From Bacillota bacterium (GTDB taxonomy: Bacteria; Bacillota; Dethiobacteria; DTU022), in assembly GCA_012510325.1 (NCBI GenBank), contig JAAZIG010000087.1:1-7786 (forward strand): a stretch of DNA of 7,786 nt. Direction: 5' to 3'. Below are positions 1-6,558 of the stretch, piece by piece. The number at the start of each line of letters is the position of its first letter. The stretch's first letter is position 1. The notes under the pieces were generated by a model. That model saw only the letters and a list, made by a program, of their open reading frames with translations. It was not told the origin of the DNA and ran no database searches. Made by a program: the position numbers and the translations under genes.

Positions 1-1438
1 GAAGGGCAAACAGGATAATGCCGCCGATGACGAGAGCAGAGGCCATCAGCACGCCGCTCACCGTGTAGACATGGAGATCGCTTTGCAGCGGCAGAACGGG
101 CTTGAGCAGCCCGGGAAAGAGCCCGAAAAGGATACAGCAGGCCGACAGGCCGATGATGGCCGCCTGCATGGAAATATTTAAAGGCTGCCTGATCTTCAAC
201 CGGCCCCTGATAAAGCCGAAGTAGACAAATTTGGCAAAGGAGAGGGCGGTGCCCACACTGGCCACCTGCAGCACCCAGTAGATCAGCGGGAAATCGTGAG
301 TCCCGTTTTTCAGCAGGTATTTGCTAACATACCCGTTAAACGGAGGCATTCCGGCGATGGATAGCGCTCCGACAACCGCACCGATGGCGGCAACAGGGAT
401 CACCTTCCATAAAGGGGAGCCCTCGTCTTCGCTTTTGGGATGATGGAGTTCGGCAATCTTTTCGGTACCCGTGGCCAGAATTACCGCCCCTGCGCTCATG
501 AAAAGGAGGGCTTTATAGATCATATGGTTGACCACATGCAGCAGCCCGCCGTCCACGGATACAGCCAGCCCCAGCCCGACGCCGGCAACCATGTAGCCGA
601 CCTGGCTGATGATATGGTAGGAGAGCAGGCGCCGGAGATCCCCCTGGATCAGGGCGATGCTGACGCCGACGAGAGCCATCAGGGCGCCCATCAGGGCGAT
701 CCCCTCGCTCGGCGGCAAAATCCGGGCCACCCCGTAAACTCCGGCCTTTGTACAGAGAGCCGCCAGCAAAACGCTGCTGGGGAATGAAGCCGCCGGATAA
801 CCCCAGGGCACCCAGAAGTGCAGAGGGATAAAGGCGGTTTTAATCCCGATGCCGAGGATAAAAAAGGAGAGACCGGCTGTCGGGATGGCCAGCTCCAAAG
901 AGCCGGTGGCACAGTACTGCAGCACAATGCCCACAGTTAAGGAGAAGCCGCCCACAAGCTGAAAGGCGAGCAGCCGGGTGGCCATCTTGATCGCCTGCGG
1001 AGTTCGCTTCAGATAGACCAGAGCCGCTGCTGCCAAAGAAAGCATCTCCCAGAACAGAAGGAAGGTCAGGAAGTTTCCGGCAAAGGAAACCCCGATGGCG
1101 GCGGCGACAGCCCAGATGGAGACCGCCTGCTCCGAGGCGGTGGTCAGTTTAAGACCGTAGAGCAGCCCGAAGGAGCCCACCAGGGTAAAGCCGAGCGCCA
1201 CAATTCGGCCGTACGGATGCAGGGTAAAAGAGAGCAGGGAAAGTCCGCTCCGGGTCAGGAAATCGGAGCCGAGCAGAGTTTCATTCAGGACACCGTCGCC
1301 GGCAAGAAGATAGAGCGCCGCTGCAAAAAGAGTTAATGTATAAAGAAAGACCAGTGAACGTCTCCACCTCGTTGAGACCATAAAGAGCAGCGGGGTAATA
1401 ATAACCGGTGCCACCAACGGAATGAGCAGAAAATTCAC
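1..1438 (-). CDS. Third antiporter-like membrane subunit (MrpD/NuoN-like), 3' end cut by window edge
   Basis: I translated this frame by hand; it is open from a GTG at 1438 to the left edge, giving 479 residues without a stop. It is a polytopic protein of the proton-translocating family shared by Mrp antiporters and complex I (Proton_antipo_M type). Key residues line up with the family: Glu131 in TM5 (LLFWEMLSL), Lys200 in TM7 (GIGIKTAFIPLHFW), Lys231 in TM8 (CTKAGVYGVAR), the QGDLRRLLSYH loop at about 266-275, and Lys309 in the later broken helix (NHMIYKALLF). The usual LPDA after TM7 is replaced by VPWGY. The GTG is preceded by AAGGAAGTG with a 7-nt spacer and by an in-frame TGA at 1447-1445, so no longer start exists; the first ATG is codon 20 and lies inside TM1. 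The TM8 TKxGxY pattern resembles MrpD more than MrpA. Probably the tenth gene of the operon; MrpD-like, NuoN-like or HyfB-like naming stays open. Confidence 0.9.
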   Translation of the reverse strand, partial: MNFLLIPLVAPVIITPLLFMVSTRWRRSLVFLYTLTLFAAALYLLAGDGVLNETLLGSDFLTRSGLSLLSFTLHPYGRIVALGFTLVGSFGLLYGLKLTTASEQAVSIWAVAAAIGVSFAGNFLTFLLFWEMLSLAAAALVYLKRTPQAIKMATRLLAFQLVGGFSLTVGIVLQYCATGSLELAIPTAGLSFFILGIGIKTAFIPLHFWVPWGYPAASFPSSVLLAALCTKAGVYGVARILPPSEGIALMGALMALVGVSIALIQGDLRRLLSYHIISQVGYMVAGVGLGLAVSVDGGLLHVVNHMIYKALLFMSAGAVILATGTEKIAELHHPKSEDEGSPLWKVIPVAAIGAVVGALSIAGMPPFNGYVSKYLLKNGTHDFPLIYWVLQVASVGTALSFAKFVYFGFIRGRLKIRQPLNISMQAAIIGLSACCILFGLFPGLLKPVLPLQSDLHVYTVSGVLMASALVIGGIILFAL

Positions 1439-1445
1439 AAGCGAT

Positions 1446-1454
1446 CACTTCCTT
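1446..1454 (-). promoter_or_regulatory. Ribosome binding site deciding a GTG start
   Basis: AAGGAAGTG lies 7 nt before the GTG at 1438. Together with the in-frame TGA just upstream it fixes the start of the third antiporter subunit, which has no usable ATG before residue 20. Confidence 0.7.
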
Positions 1455-1479
1455 ACTGAGAAATACTGAAGCCGGCTCG

Positions 1480-2946
1480 CTAAAAGAGATAGCCGGCGAT
1501 ACTCTGCACAAATGGCACTGTCAGATCGAGCTTGATGCCCACGACCAGGCAGAGCAGCGCCAGAAAAACAATCGGTCCAAGCATCGACAGGGGCGCCTCC
1601 GCACCCCGGCGCCGCACAAAATCACCCTTCTTAAAGAAGGCAATCCCAATTATCGGTACAAAATAAGCCGCATTGAGCAGAGCACTGGTGATAAGAACGA
1701 CGATCACCGCCGGGTGACCGACCTCGAGGCTGCCGGCCATCAAAAACAGCTTGGAGATGAGCCCGTTGGTCGGCGGCAGACCGATCATCCCGACGCTGCA
1801 GACGGTGAAAGCCAGCATCGTCAGCGGCATCTGTTTCCCCACCCCGGCCAGCTCGCTGATCTTTTCCTTTCCGGTGACCGTAATGATCGCCCCGGCGCAG
1901 AAGAAGAGGGTGATCTTCAAAAGAGCATGATTCAATAAGTGCAGCAAACCGCCGGCCAGGCCGAGAGAGGTCAACAGCCCCGCCCCCAAAATAATGTAGC
2001 TGAGCTGACTGATCGTAGAGTAAGCCAGACGCCTCTTCAGAACATCCTGCCGCAGGGCGATGATGGAGGCGGCCAGGATCGTGATACTGACCAGCACAAT
2101 CACAAGGAGGCTCAAATTCAAAACAGAGAGCGCCTCGGTGCCGTACACTGAATACATCACCCGAAGAACGCTGAAAACACCCGATTTGACCACGGCCACC
2201 GCATGCAGCAGGGCGCTGACCGGGGTCGGCGCCACCATGGCCGCAGGGAGCCAGCCGTGGAGAGGCATAACCGCCGCCTTAACCCCGAAACCGATGATAA
2301 AACAGACGAAGATGAGCTGCCACAGCCCCGCCTGATGCGCCGCGGGAGCCACAATCCCGCCGGGGGCGAAGTCGAGGGATCCCGTCAGGCTGTAAGTCAT
2401 CACCAGGGCCGCCAGGACAAAGGCGGCGCCGGTAAAGCTGTAGATGATATAGCGTATTCCCGCCGCCTGGGCCTCCTTGCCACCGGAATGAATGACCAGG
2501 GGGTAGGTAAACACAGTCAAAAGCTCATAAAACAGATAGAGGGCAAACAGATTGGCCGAGAAGGCGATCCCCATGGTCGTGCCGAGGGAGAGCAGAAAGA
2601 ATACAAAGTAGCGCCGGTGGTTTTTTTCATGGGCCATGTAGCCGGTGGAATAGATCACCGTAAAGACCCAGAGAACCGACGCGATGATGCCAAAAAGGAT
2701 GGCCAGAGGATCGGCGCGAAAAGCAAGCTCGAGACCGGGGAAAATAGTCAGCAAAGAGACAAAGGCGATCTTGCCGCCACTAACTTCAGGCAGAATCATC
2801 ACGACCATGGCCGCGGTGACCGCAGCTATGAATATCGCCGTGGAGTTGCGCGCCTTAATCGATCGTTCCGGAATCAGGGCAAGAAGCAGGGCGCTTCCGA
2901 TCGGGAAAAGCACCGCCCCGATAATCAATTGCGCACCGGTAGGCAA
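1480..2946 (-). CDS. NuoL/MrpA-N-like cation:proton antiporter subunit
   Basis: This 488-residue, about 14-helix membrane protein of the Proton_antipo_M family probably forms one proton channel of the antiporter. Visible signatures are Glu141 in TM5 (YLFYELLTVF), Lys223 in TM7 (GFGVKAAVMPLHGW), the stretch APTPVSALLHAVAVVKSGVF around 239-258 with His248 and Lys254, KRRLAYSTISQLSY at 304-317, and His340/Lys344 (NHALLKITLF). The APTPVSAxxH pattern is that of NuoL and of the MrpA N-terminal half. Because the MrpA C-terminal pieces are encoded separately just upstream, I infer that this gene supplies the MrpA-N function. It lacks the long C-terminal extension of full MrpA. The start is TTG, the first start-like codon after an in-frame TGA at 2955-2953; a TTG at codon 7 is a weaker alternative. 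It begins 39 bp after the mbhE-like gene. Automated annotation might call it 'MrpD family'. Confidence 0.93.
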   Translation of the reverse strand: MPTGAQLIIGAVLFPIGSALLLALIPERSIKARNSTAIFIAAVTAAMVVMILPEVSGGKIAFVSLLTIFPGLELAFRADPLAILFGIIASVLWVFTVIYSTGYMAHEKNHRRYFVFFLLSLGTTMGIAFSANLFALYLFYELLTVFTYPLVIHSGGKEAQAAGIRYIIYSFTGAAFVLAALVMTYSLTGSLDFAPGGIVAPAAHQAGLWQLIFVCFIIGFGVKAAVMPLHGWLPAAMVAPTPVSALLHAVAVVKSGVFSVLRVMYSVYGTEALSVLNLSLLVIVLVSITILAASIIALRQDVLKRRLAYSTISQLSYIILGAGLLTSLGLAGGLLHLLNHALLKITLFFCAGAIITVTGKEKISELAGVGKQMPLTMLAFTVCSVGMIGLPPTNGLISKLFLMAGSLEVGHPAVIVVLITSALLNAAYFVPIIGIAFFKKGDFVRRRGAEAPLSMLGPIVFLALLCLVVGIKLDLTVPFVQSIAGYLF

Positions 2947-2956
2947 GGTGGTTCAA

Positions 2957-2965
2957 CCCCCTCCT
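2957..2965 (-). promoter_or_regulatory. Ribosome binding site for the 488-aa antiporter gene
   Basis: AGGAGGGGG ends 10 nt before the TTG at 2946. The spacing is long for the AGGAGG core but acceptable if the G-run pairs. No start codon in this frame lies closer because a TGA intervenes upstream. Confidence 0.6.
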
Positions 2966-2985
2966 GAAATTGTTAACCTGTGATC

Positions 2986-3291
2986 TTATTTCTTTTGGTT
3001 TTTCCCTGCTCCAAGGGTCAACATGATCGCCATCACCGCAGTAAAGAGCACCGTTGTCTCCAGAACCGTGTCGTAACCGCGGTAATCGAGAATGATATTG
3101 GTGACCATGTTCAGTCCGCCGCTCTCCCGGGGCCCTTCCCAGACATAGCGCTGCCACACTTCGTTGACGGGCGGATTATCAGCCCTGCCGTAAGGGGGCA
3201 TCTCCGCTATAGCCAGCATAAACATGAGCAAGAGCAAACCGACTAAGGCAAAAGACAAAGCGAAGATAAAATAACGCGGCCGTTTTTTCAT
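2986..3291 (-). CDS. mbhE: MbhE-like subunit (MrpA C-terminal segment, free-standing)
   Basis: A 101-residue protein with one helix near the N-terminus (about 8-29), an external loop of roughly 45 residues, and a C-terminal helix (about 77-94). The loop ends in the family signature MVTNIILDYRGYDT (62-75), followed by Glu78 in ETTVLFTA at the start of the last helix. In seven-subunit Mrp antiporters this segment is the extreme C-terminus of MrpA; in Mbh-type complexes it is the separate subunit MbhE. It contacts the MrpB-type subunits and the cation-translocation region. Its ATG overlaps the stop of the mbhD-like gene (ATGA), with GGGGAGGAGG 5 nt upstream, which implies translational coupling. 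The protein ends in a short basic tail (KNQKK). Confidence 0.9.
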   Translation of the reverse strand: MKKRPRYFIFALSFALVGLLLLMFMLAIAEMPPYGRADNPPVNEVWQRYVWEGPRESGGLNMVTNIILDYRGYDTVLETTVLFTAVMAIMLTLGAGKNQKK

Positions 3292-3524
3292 TGAGGCCTC
3301 CTCCCCACTTTGGTTACTACAGTGATCATGATCACGGTCATGCCGACACCGACCGCGGCCTCGGTGATCGCAATATCCGGTGCATTGAGCTGCTGCCAGA
3401 TCAGAGCCATCACCAGGCTGTACGCCCCGAAGATGATCACCACATAGAGCAGATCTTCAAAAAAGAATATCGCCAGGGCGCTTACGAGAAGGATCATAAA
3501 TAAAAGGACAATTAACGGACTCAT
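3288..3524 (-). CDS. mbhD: MbhD-like subunit (DUF4040 piece of MrpA C-terminus)
   Basis: A 78-residue, three-helix membrane protein matching the MnhB-associated DUF4040 domain that precedes the MbhE segment in full-length MrpA. Helices lie at about 3-20, 25-42 and 53-71. The diagnostic stretch LNAPDIAITEAAVGVG (46-61) carries Asp50 and Glu55, acidic residues conserved in the family and related in position to NuoJ of complex I. The ATG overlaps the mrpG stop by four bases and the gene's own stop overlaps the mbhE start by four bases, so expression is probably coupled at fixed stoichiometry. The split MrpA layout is typical of Mbh/Mbs-type complexes and of several anaerobic bacteria. Family assignment is confident; the mbhD symbol is by homology only. 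Confidence 0.9.
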   Translation of the reverse strand: MSPLIVLLFMILLVSALAIFFFEDLLYVVIIFGAYSLVMALIWQQLNAPDIAITEAAVGVGMTVIMITVVTKVGRRPQ

Positions 3525-3883
3525 CCCTTCCGCTCACCCCTCTTTCCGGCCTTTTTTTTGGATCCGCCGTACTCATCGAGCAGATAGCTGCCCTTGACCA
3601 GATCCATGCCCAGACCGTAAGAAGTTTTGGCCAGCAGGTGGGTCATCACCGGGTTGATCGTTGCCACCAGCAAAATAATCAACCCCATTTTGGCTGCCGA
3701 GGTGAGATCCTCAATTACCAAAATCAACCCCAGAATGATCAACCAGTTGCCCAGGGTGTCGCACTTGCCGAGAGCATGCATCCGGTTGTAGACATCGGGC
3801 ATCCTGATAAGACCGATGGCGCTGACAGCAAGGAAGAAAAAACCGCTGCCCATGAGAACCATCGCTATTATATTTTTAATCAC
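3521..3883 (-). CDS. mrpG: Na+/H+ antiporter subunit MrpG/MnhG (MbhC-like)
   Basis: A 120-residue protein with three helices and the PhaG/MnhG signature: GLIRMPDVYNRMHALGKCDTLG at about 24-45, followed by a hydrophobic helix and TINPVMTHLLAK near 95-106. MrpG is an obligatory small subunit of the Mrp antiporter at the interface with MrpE and MrpF. The start is GTG; the SD is unusually extended (GGAGGAGGAG, ending 3 nt before the GTG, so an internal GGAGG has workable spacing). The C-terminal tail is rich in Lys, Arg and Gly (from about residue 105) and should be cytoplasmic by the positive-inside rule. It follows mrpF by 26 bp, the largest gap in the core block. Confidence 0.95.
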   Translation of the reverse strand: MIKNIIAMVLMGSGFFFLAVSAIGLIRMPDVYNRMHALGKCDTLGNWLIILGLILVIEDLTSAAKMGLIILLVATINPVMTHLLAKTSYGLGMDLVKGSYLLDEYGGSKKKAGKRGERKG

Positions 3884-3900
3884 AATCTCCTCCTCCCTTC
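3884..3900 (-). promoter_or_regulatory. Extended ribosome binding site before GTG of mrpG
   Basis: GGGAGGAGGAG runs almost up to the GTG of mrpG. The repeated GGAG units offer several pairing registers with the 16S 3' end and support the non-ATG start at 3883. Confidence 0.6.
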
Positions 3901-3909
3901 ACCGGGCTG

Positions 3910-4176
3910 CTAGAGCAGCTTTCCTTCGCTCAGCAGCTTCAACACGCAGATGGTGCCAATAAATGACCCCAAAACCAGAACCAGGGCCACATCGATATAG
4001 TGAGGGCTCCGGTGCAGGTAAGAATAGATCAGGATCAGCGCCACCACCTCGGAGGTGACCAGGTTGATGGAAAGAACGCGATCGATAGTCGAGGGCCCGA
4101 AAAAGGCGCGGTAGAGCGCTGCCGCAGCCACAACGACCAATCCGATAATGAGAACATTTAAAAAGGAAGCCGGCAT
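3910..4176 (-). CDS. mrpF: Na+/H+ antiporter subunit MrpF/MnhF (MbhB-like)
   Basis: An 88-residue, three-helix protein of the MrpF/PhaF family. The signature GPSTIDRVLSINLV (27-40) contains Asp32, and the third helix begins YIDVALVLVLGSFIGT (60-75) with Asp62; both acidic residues sit where the family conserves them, and Asp32 is in the region implicated in cation passage. The ATG follows the mrpE stop by a single base, and GAGGGAGAAGGGAG in the end of mrpE provides the ribosome binding site, so the two genes are probably translationally coupled. Length is normal for the family. Confidence 0.95.
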   Translation of the reverse strand: MPASFLNVLIIGLVVVAAAALYRAFFGPSTIDRVLSINLVTSEVVALILIYSYLHRSPHYIDVALVLVLGSFIGTICVLKLLSEGKLL

Positions 4177-4177
4177 A

Positions 4178-4687
4178 TTAACTCCCTTCTCCCTCTATTT
4201 TTTTAGCCTGATCATAAAGGTACCAGTCCAGCAGCCCGCGTCCCGACTCTTCGGTAATCGCATGGACCAACAGGCGATCACCTTCCAGATCAACGGTAAT
4301 CGTTCCCGGGGTGAGGGTGATGGAATTGGCGTAAAGGGCGCGCATGAGACTGTGCTTCAACTCATTGCGGGTGATCACGATGCCCGGCGATATGGGCAGT
4401 TTGGGGTTGAGCACGATTAACGCCACCATGATATTTGCCTTCAGGATCTCCCAGAGCAGGCACAACAGATAGTAGATCATAAAACCGAGCTGTTTAAAGC
4501 TAAAAGAGGTGCGACGGCCATCGCCAATCTGTATTTTAGACCAGGCCGCGGTCAGCACCAATGCCAGTACGGTTCCGACCAGAAGATGCTGCCAGTGCAG
4601 CGTCGCTGAGAGCAGCAGCCAGAAACCGCCCAAAAACAGAAACATCAAAATCCCACCGAGGATATCTTTTTGCCGATCGGCCAACAA
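4178..4687 (-). CDS. mrpE: Na+/H+ antiporter subunit MrpE/MnhE (MbhA-like)
   Basis: A 169-residue protein of the MnhE family. Two hydrophobic segments near the N-terminus (about 11-27 and 33-49) and one at 67-93 are followed by a soluble cytoplasmic domain. The family hallmark NSITLTPGTITVDLEGD occupies 121-137, followed by VHAI. MrpE is needed for full activity in several Mrp systems and packs against MrpF and MrpG. Two tandem TTG codons can serve as start (4687 and 4684). The SD GAGGGAGG at 4699-4692 leaves 4 nt to the first and 7 nt to the second, so 4684 (168 aa) is the better supported start. The SD overlaps the mrpD stop codon region, indicating coupling to mrpD. Confidence 0.94.
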   Translation of the reverse strand: MLADRQKDILGGILMFLFLGGFWLLLSATLHWQHLLVGTVLALVLTAAWSKIQIGDGRRTSFSFKQLGFMIYYLLCLLWEILKANIMVALIVLNPKLPISPGIVITRNELKHSLMRALYANSITLTPGTITVDLEGDRLLVHAITEESGRGLLDWYLYDQAKKIEGEGS

Positions 4688-4691
4688 AACA

Positions 4692-4699
4692 CCTCCCTC
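4692..4699 (-). promoter_or_regulatory. Ribosome binding site for mrpE
   Basis: GAGGGAGG begins 2 bp beyond the mrpD stop (TAG at 4703-4701). Its spacing favours the second of two tandem TTG codons, at 4684, as the mrpE start. Confidence 0.65.
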
Positions 4700-4700
4700 G

Positions 4701-6188
4701 CTAACTCAAAAAATGCAGCACGATCTGCTGCAGATAATCGTAGGCCATCACTCCTGCAGTCCCCAGAACAATAATTCCGGCTGCGGTGATGATGATGGGC
4801 AGCTGCATGGAAAAGGGGATTTTATCCTTGTGAAAAGTCCTTTTTTCGACGGGCTGTTCGGCACTGACAAAATAAAACTGCCAGATGATGGGGAAGTAGT
4901 ACGCTGCGTTGAGCAGCCCGCTGAGCACGATGAGCGCGATAAAGTAGGGGTAAGAAGCACCCATGCTTTCGACAGCCAGCAGATATTTGGAGATAAACCC
5001 TCCGGTCAGCGGCAGGCCGACCATGGAAAACGCGGCCACGGTAAAAGAGCCCGCCGTCAGCGGCATAGTGTAGCCGATATTGCGCAGTCTGGTGACTTTC
5101 TTCTCTCCGGTCTGGTAATAGATCGCTCCGGCACAGAGGAAGAGACAGGTCTTCATCAGAGCATGGACCATCAGATGATAGAACGCGGCGACGATGGCCC
5201 AGGGCGTTGCCAGACCGAGTCCCAGATAGATATAGCCCAGCTGGGCCACAGTGGAGTAAGCGAGCCGCCTCTTCAGATCGAGCTGCACAAAAGCGAAGAA
5301 TGAGCCGAAGAGCATGGCCGAAGCGCCCAAAATTATCAGCAGGTAGCGAACATTGCTCGCCTGGTAAAACTCATTGCCGAAAACGATGAAGAACAGCTTG
5401 AACAGGGCAATGATATAGACCTTCACCACAAGGCTGGAAAGGATGGCGCTCGACGGGGAAGGGGCCGAAGCGTGAGCATCGGGCAACCAGAGGTGGAGCG
5501 GAAACAGCGCCGATTTGATTCCAAAACCGACGACAAAGAGCGTCATCATGATCCAGATCATATAAGGGTACTGGCCGGCGCTCTGCGCCAGGATCGCCCC
5601 GGCAAAGCGCATATTGAGGTGCCCTGTAATCATGTAGAGCATCCCGATGGCCAGAAGGATAAACCCGGAGCCGATGGTGGCCAGAATAAGGTACTTCAGA
5701 CTGGCCTCAGTGGAGGTACGGTCCCCCTTGCTCACAACCAGAGCGCAGGCGCTGATGCCGACAACCTCAATAAAGACATACATATTGAAGATATCATGGG
5801 TGATCACCAGGCCCAGCATCGCCGTGAGGCAGAGCAAGAATTCCACATAGTACCATCCGATGGAGTCCTGATTGATCTCCTTGGTAAGGGCGCGGCTGCT
5901 GAAAAGGGCGATGAGCAGATAGAGCCCGGTGATGAGAACAATCATCAGCGCCGAGACCGGTTCAATCGCTATCTCGATCCCCCAGGGAGGCGGCCAGTCG
6001 GCGACCGCCTGATAGAAGGGGCCGCCAATGAGCATCTCTCTGCCGTAGAGCAGCGCCATCACAAAGAGCCCGCCGCAGACCAGCACCGTCAGCGGGGCAC
6101 AGGCCTGCTTCCTCCAGCGGGCCAGAACCGGCATGGCAAAAGAGGGGATCAAGCCTCCCAGTATCAAATAAAGCGGTACCTTGGACAA
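4701..6188 (-). CDS. mrpD: Cation:proton antiporter subunit MrpD-like (MnhD/MbhH-like)
   Basis: A 495-residue, about 14-helix Proton_antipo_M protein and the first of three antiporter-like subunits in the operon. Key residues are Glu141 in TM5 (MYVFIEVVGIS), Lys225 in TM7 (GFGIKSALFPLHLWLPDAHA), Lys256 in TM8 (SSLVVKVYIIALFK), LDLKRRLAYSTVAQLGY at 303-319, and Lys346 (VHALMKTCLFLCAGA). These are the residues of the proton half-channels in MrpD and NuoM/NuoN. The LPDAHASAPSPSS stretch (235-247) is typical of the MrpD/MbhH branch found with split MrpA genes. The start is TTG: an in-frame TGA lies at 6205-6203, the first ATG is residue 19, and GAGGTAGGTG ends 7 nt before the TTG. The SD overlaps the mrpC stop. 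Confidence 0.95.
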   Translation of the reverse strand: MSKVPLYLILGGLIPSFAMPVLARWRKQACAPLTVLVCGGLFVMALLYGREMLIGGPFYQAVADWPPPWGIEIAIEPVSALMIVLITGLYLLIALFSSRALTKEINQDSIGWYYVEFLLCLTAMLGLVITHDIFNMYVFIEVVGISACALVVSKGDRTSTEASLKYLILATIGSGFILLAIGMLYMITGHLNMRFAGAILAQSAGQYPYMIWIMMTLFVVGFGIKSALFPLHLWLPDAHASAPSPSSAILSSLVVKVYIIALFKLFFIVFGNEFYQASNVRYLLIILGASAMLFGSFFAFVQLDLKRRLAYSTVAQLGYIYLGLGLATPWAIVAAFYHLMVHALMKTCLFLCAGAIYYQTGEKKVTRLRNIGYTMPLTAGSFTVAAFSMVGLPLTGGFISKYLLAVESMGASYPYFIALIVLSGLLNAAYYFPIIWQFYFVSAEQPVEKRTFHKDKIPFSMQLPIIITAAGIIVLGTAGVMAYDYLQQIVLHFLS

Positions 6189-6198
6189 GTGTATGCAC

Positions 6199-6558
6199 CT
6201 ACCTCATCTTCATAAAATCCGGTGCGTTAATCGTTCCATAATGCGAAAACATCTTCACAATCAACGCCAGGGCAAATGCTGACGTGGAGAACCCGACCAC
6301 AATACCGGTTAGAATCAGACCGGAGGGAAGCGGGTTGATATAGAGCTCCGCCGGCGCCGCGGGATCAAGAATCGGCGCCACCCCTCCTTCAATATTGCCG
6401 AAGGCAATATAAAACAGAAATACAGCGCTGGTCATAATATTCAAACCGATCACTTTTTTCAAAAGGTTGGACTGGGTCAGGACGATGATGATGCCAATAC
6501 CGAAGATGATCACTGAAACCAAGTATGGATAATTAGCAATGATGGCTTCCCAATTCAT
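6199..6558 (-). CDS. mrpC: Na+/H+ antiporter subunit MrpC/MnhC (NuoK-like)
   Basis: A 119-residue, three-helix protein homologous to NuoK of complex I. Helices lie at about 11-28, 34-53 and 80-103. The loop before TM3 has the characteristic NPLPSGLILTGIVVGFSTSAFALAL (75-99; family pattern DPLPQALxLTAIVIGFA), with Asn where most homologues have Asp. MrpC is an essential small subunit next to MrpA/MrpD-type channels. The loop before TM3 is somewhat extended by a Pro/Ala-rich stretch (LDPAAPAELY). The ATG overlaps the mrpB TGA (ATGA), and GGAGGAG inside the end of mrpB supplies the ribosome binding site 8 nt upstream. Confidence 0.95.
   Translation of the reverse strand: MNWEAIIANYPYLVSVIIFGIGIIIVLTQSNLLKKVIGLNIMTSAVFLFYIAFGNIEGGVAPILDPAAPAELYINPLPSGLILTGIVVGFSTSAFALALIVKMFSHYGTINAPDFMKMR

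Noticed and set aside
440..927. Small open frames on both strands inside the left-edge region
   Set aside because: The real gene here is the minus-strand frame running from 1438 off the left edge, which is open throughout and carries antiporter motifs.
1471..1497. GCCGGC repeated 15 nt apart around the stop of the 488-aa gene, a possible hairpin terminator
   Set aside because: The stem is only 6 bp with a 15-nt loop and no T-run follows; the next gene starts 41 bp on with its own ribosome binding site, so termination here is unlikely.
2950..2958. GGTTGAACC inverted repeat between the SD and the TTG of the 488-aa gene
   Set aside because: The arms are 4 bp with a single central base, too tight for a stable hairpin; likely chance.
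2203..2967. Plus-strand open frame of 254 codons opposite the 488-aa antiporter gene
   Set aside because: Antisense shadow with a charged, motif-free product; the opposite strand has all the family signatures.
4509..5303. Long plus-strand open frame of 264 codons opposite mrpD/mrpE
   Set aside because: It is antisense to clearly recognisable conserved genes. The product is hydrophilic, rich in Gln, Asp, Arg and His, with no recognisable domain, as expected from the complement of membrane-protein codons.
5962..6198. Minus-strand GTG frame of 78 codons starting 10 bp before mrpD
   Set aside because: It shares the mrpD ribosome binding site region but is a different frame inside mrpD, with no hydrophobic pattern or family motif.
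5472..6215. Plus-strand open frame of 247 codons opposite mrpD
   Set aside because: Same compositional shadow: low-complexity hydrophilic product, no family motif, fully inside a conserved minus-strand gene.
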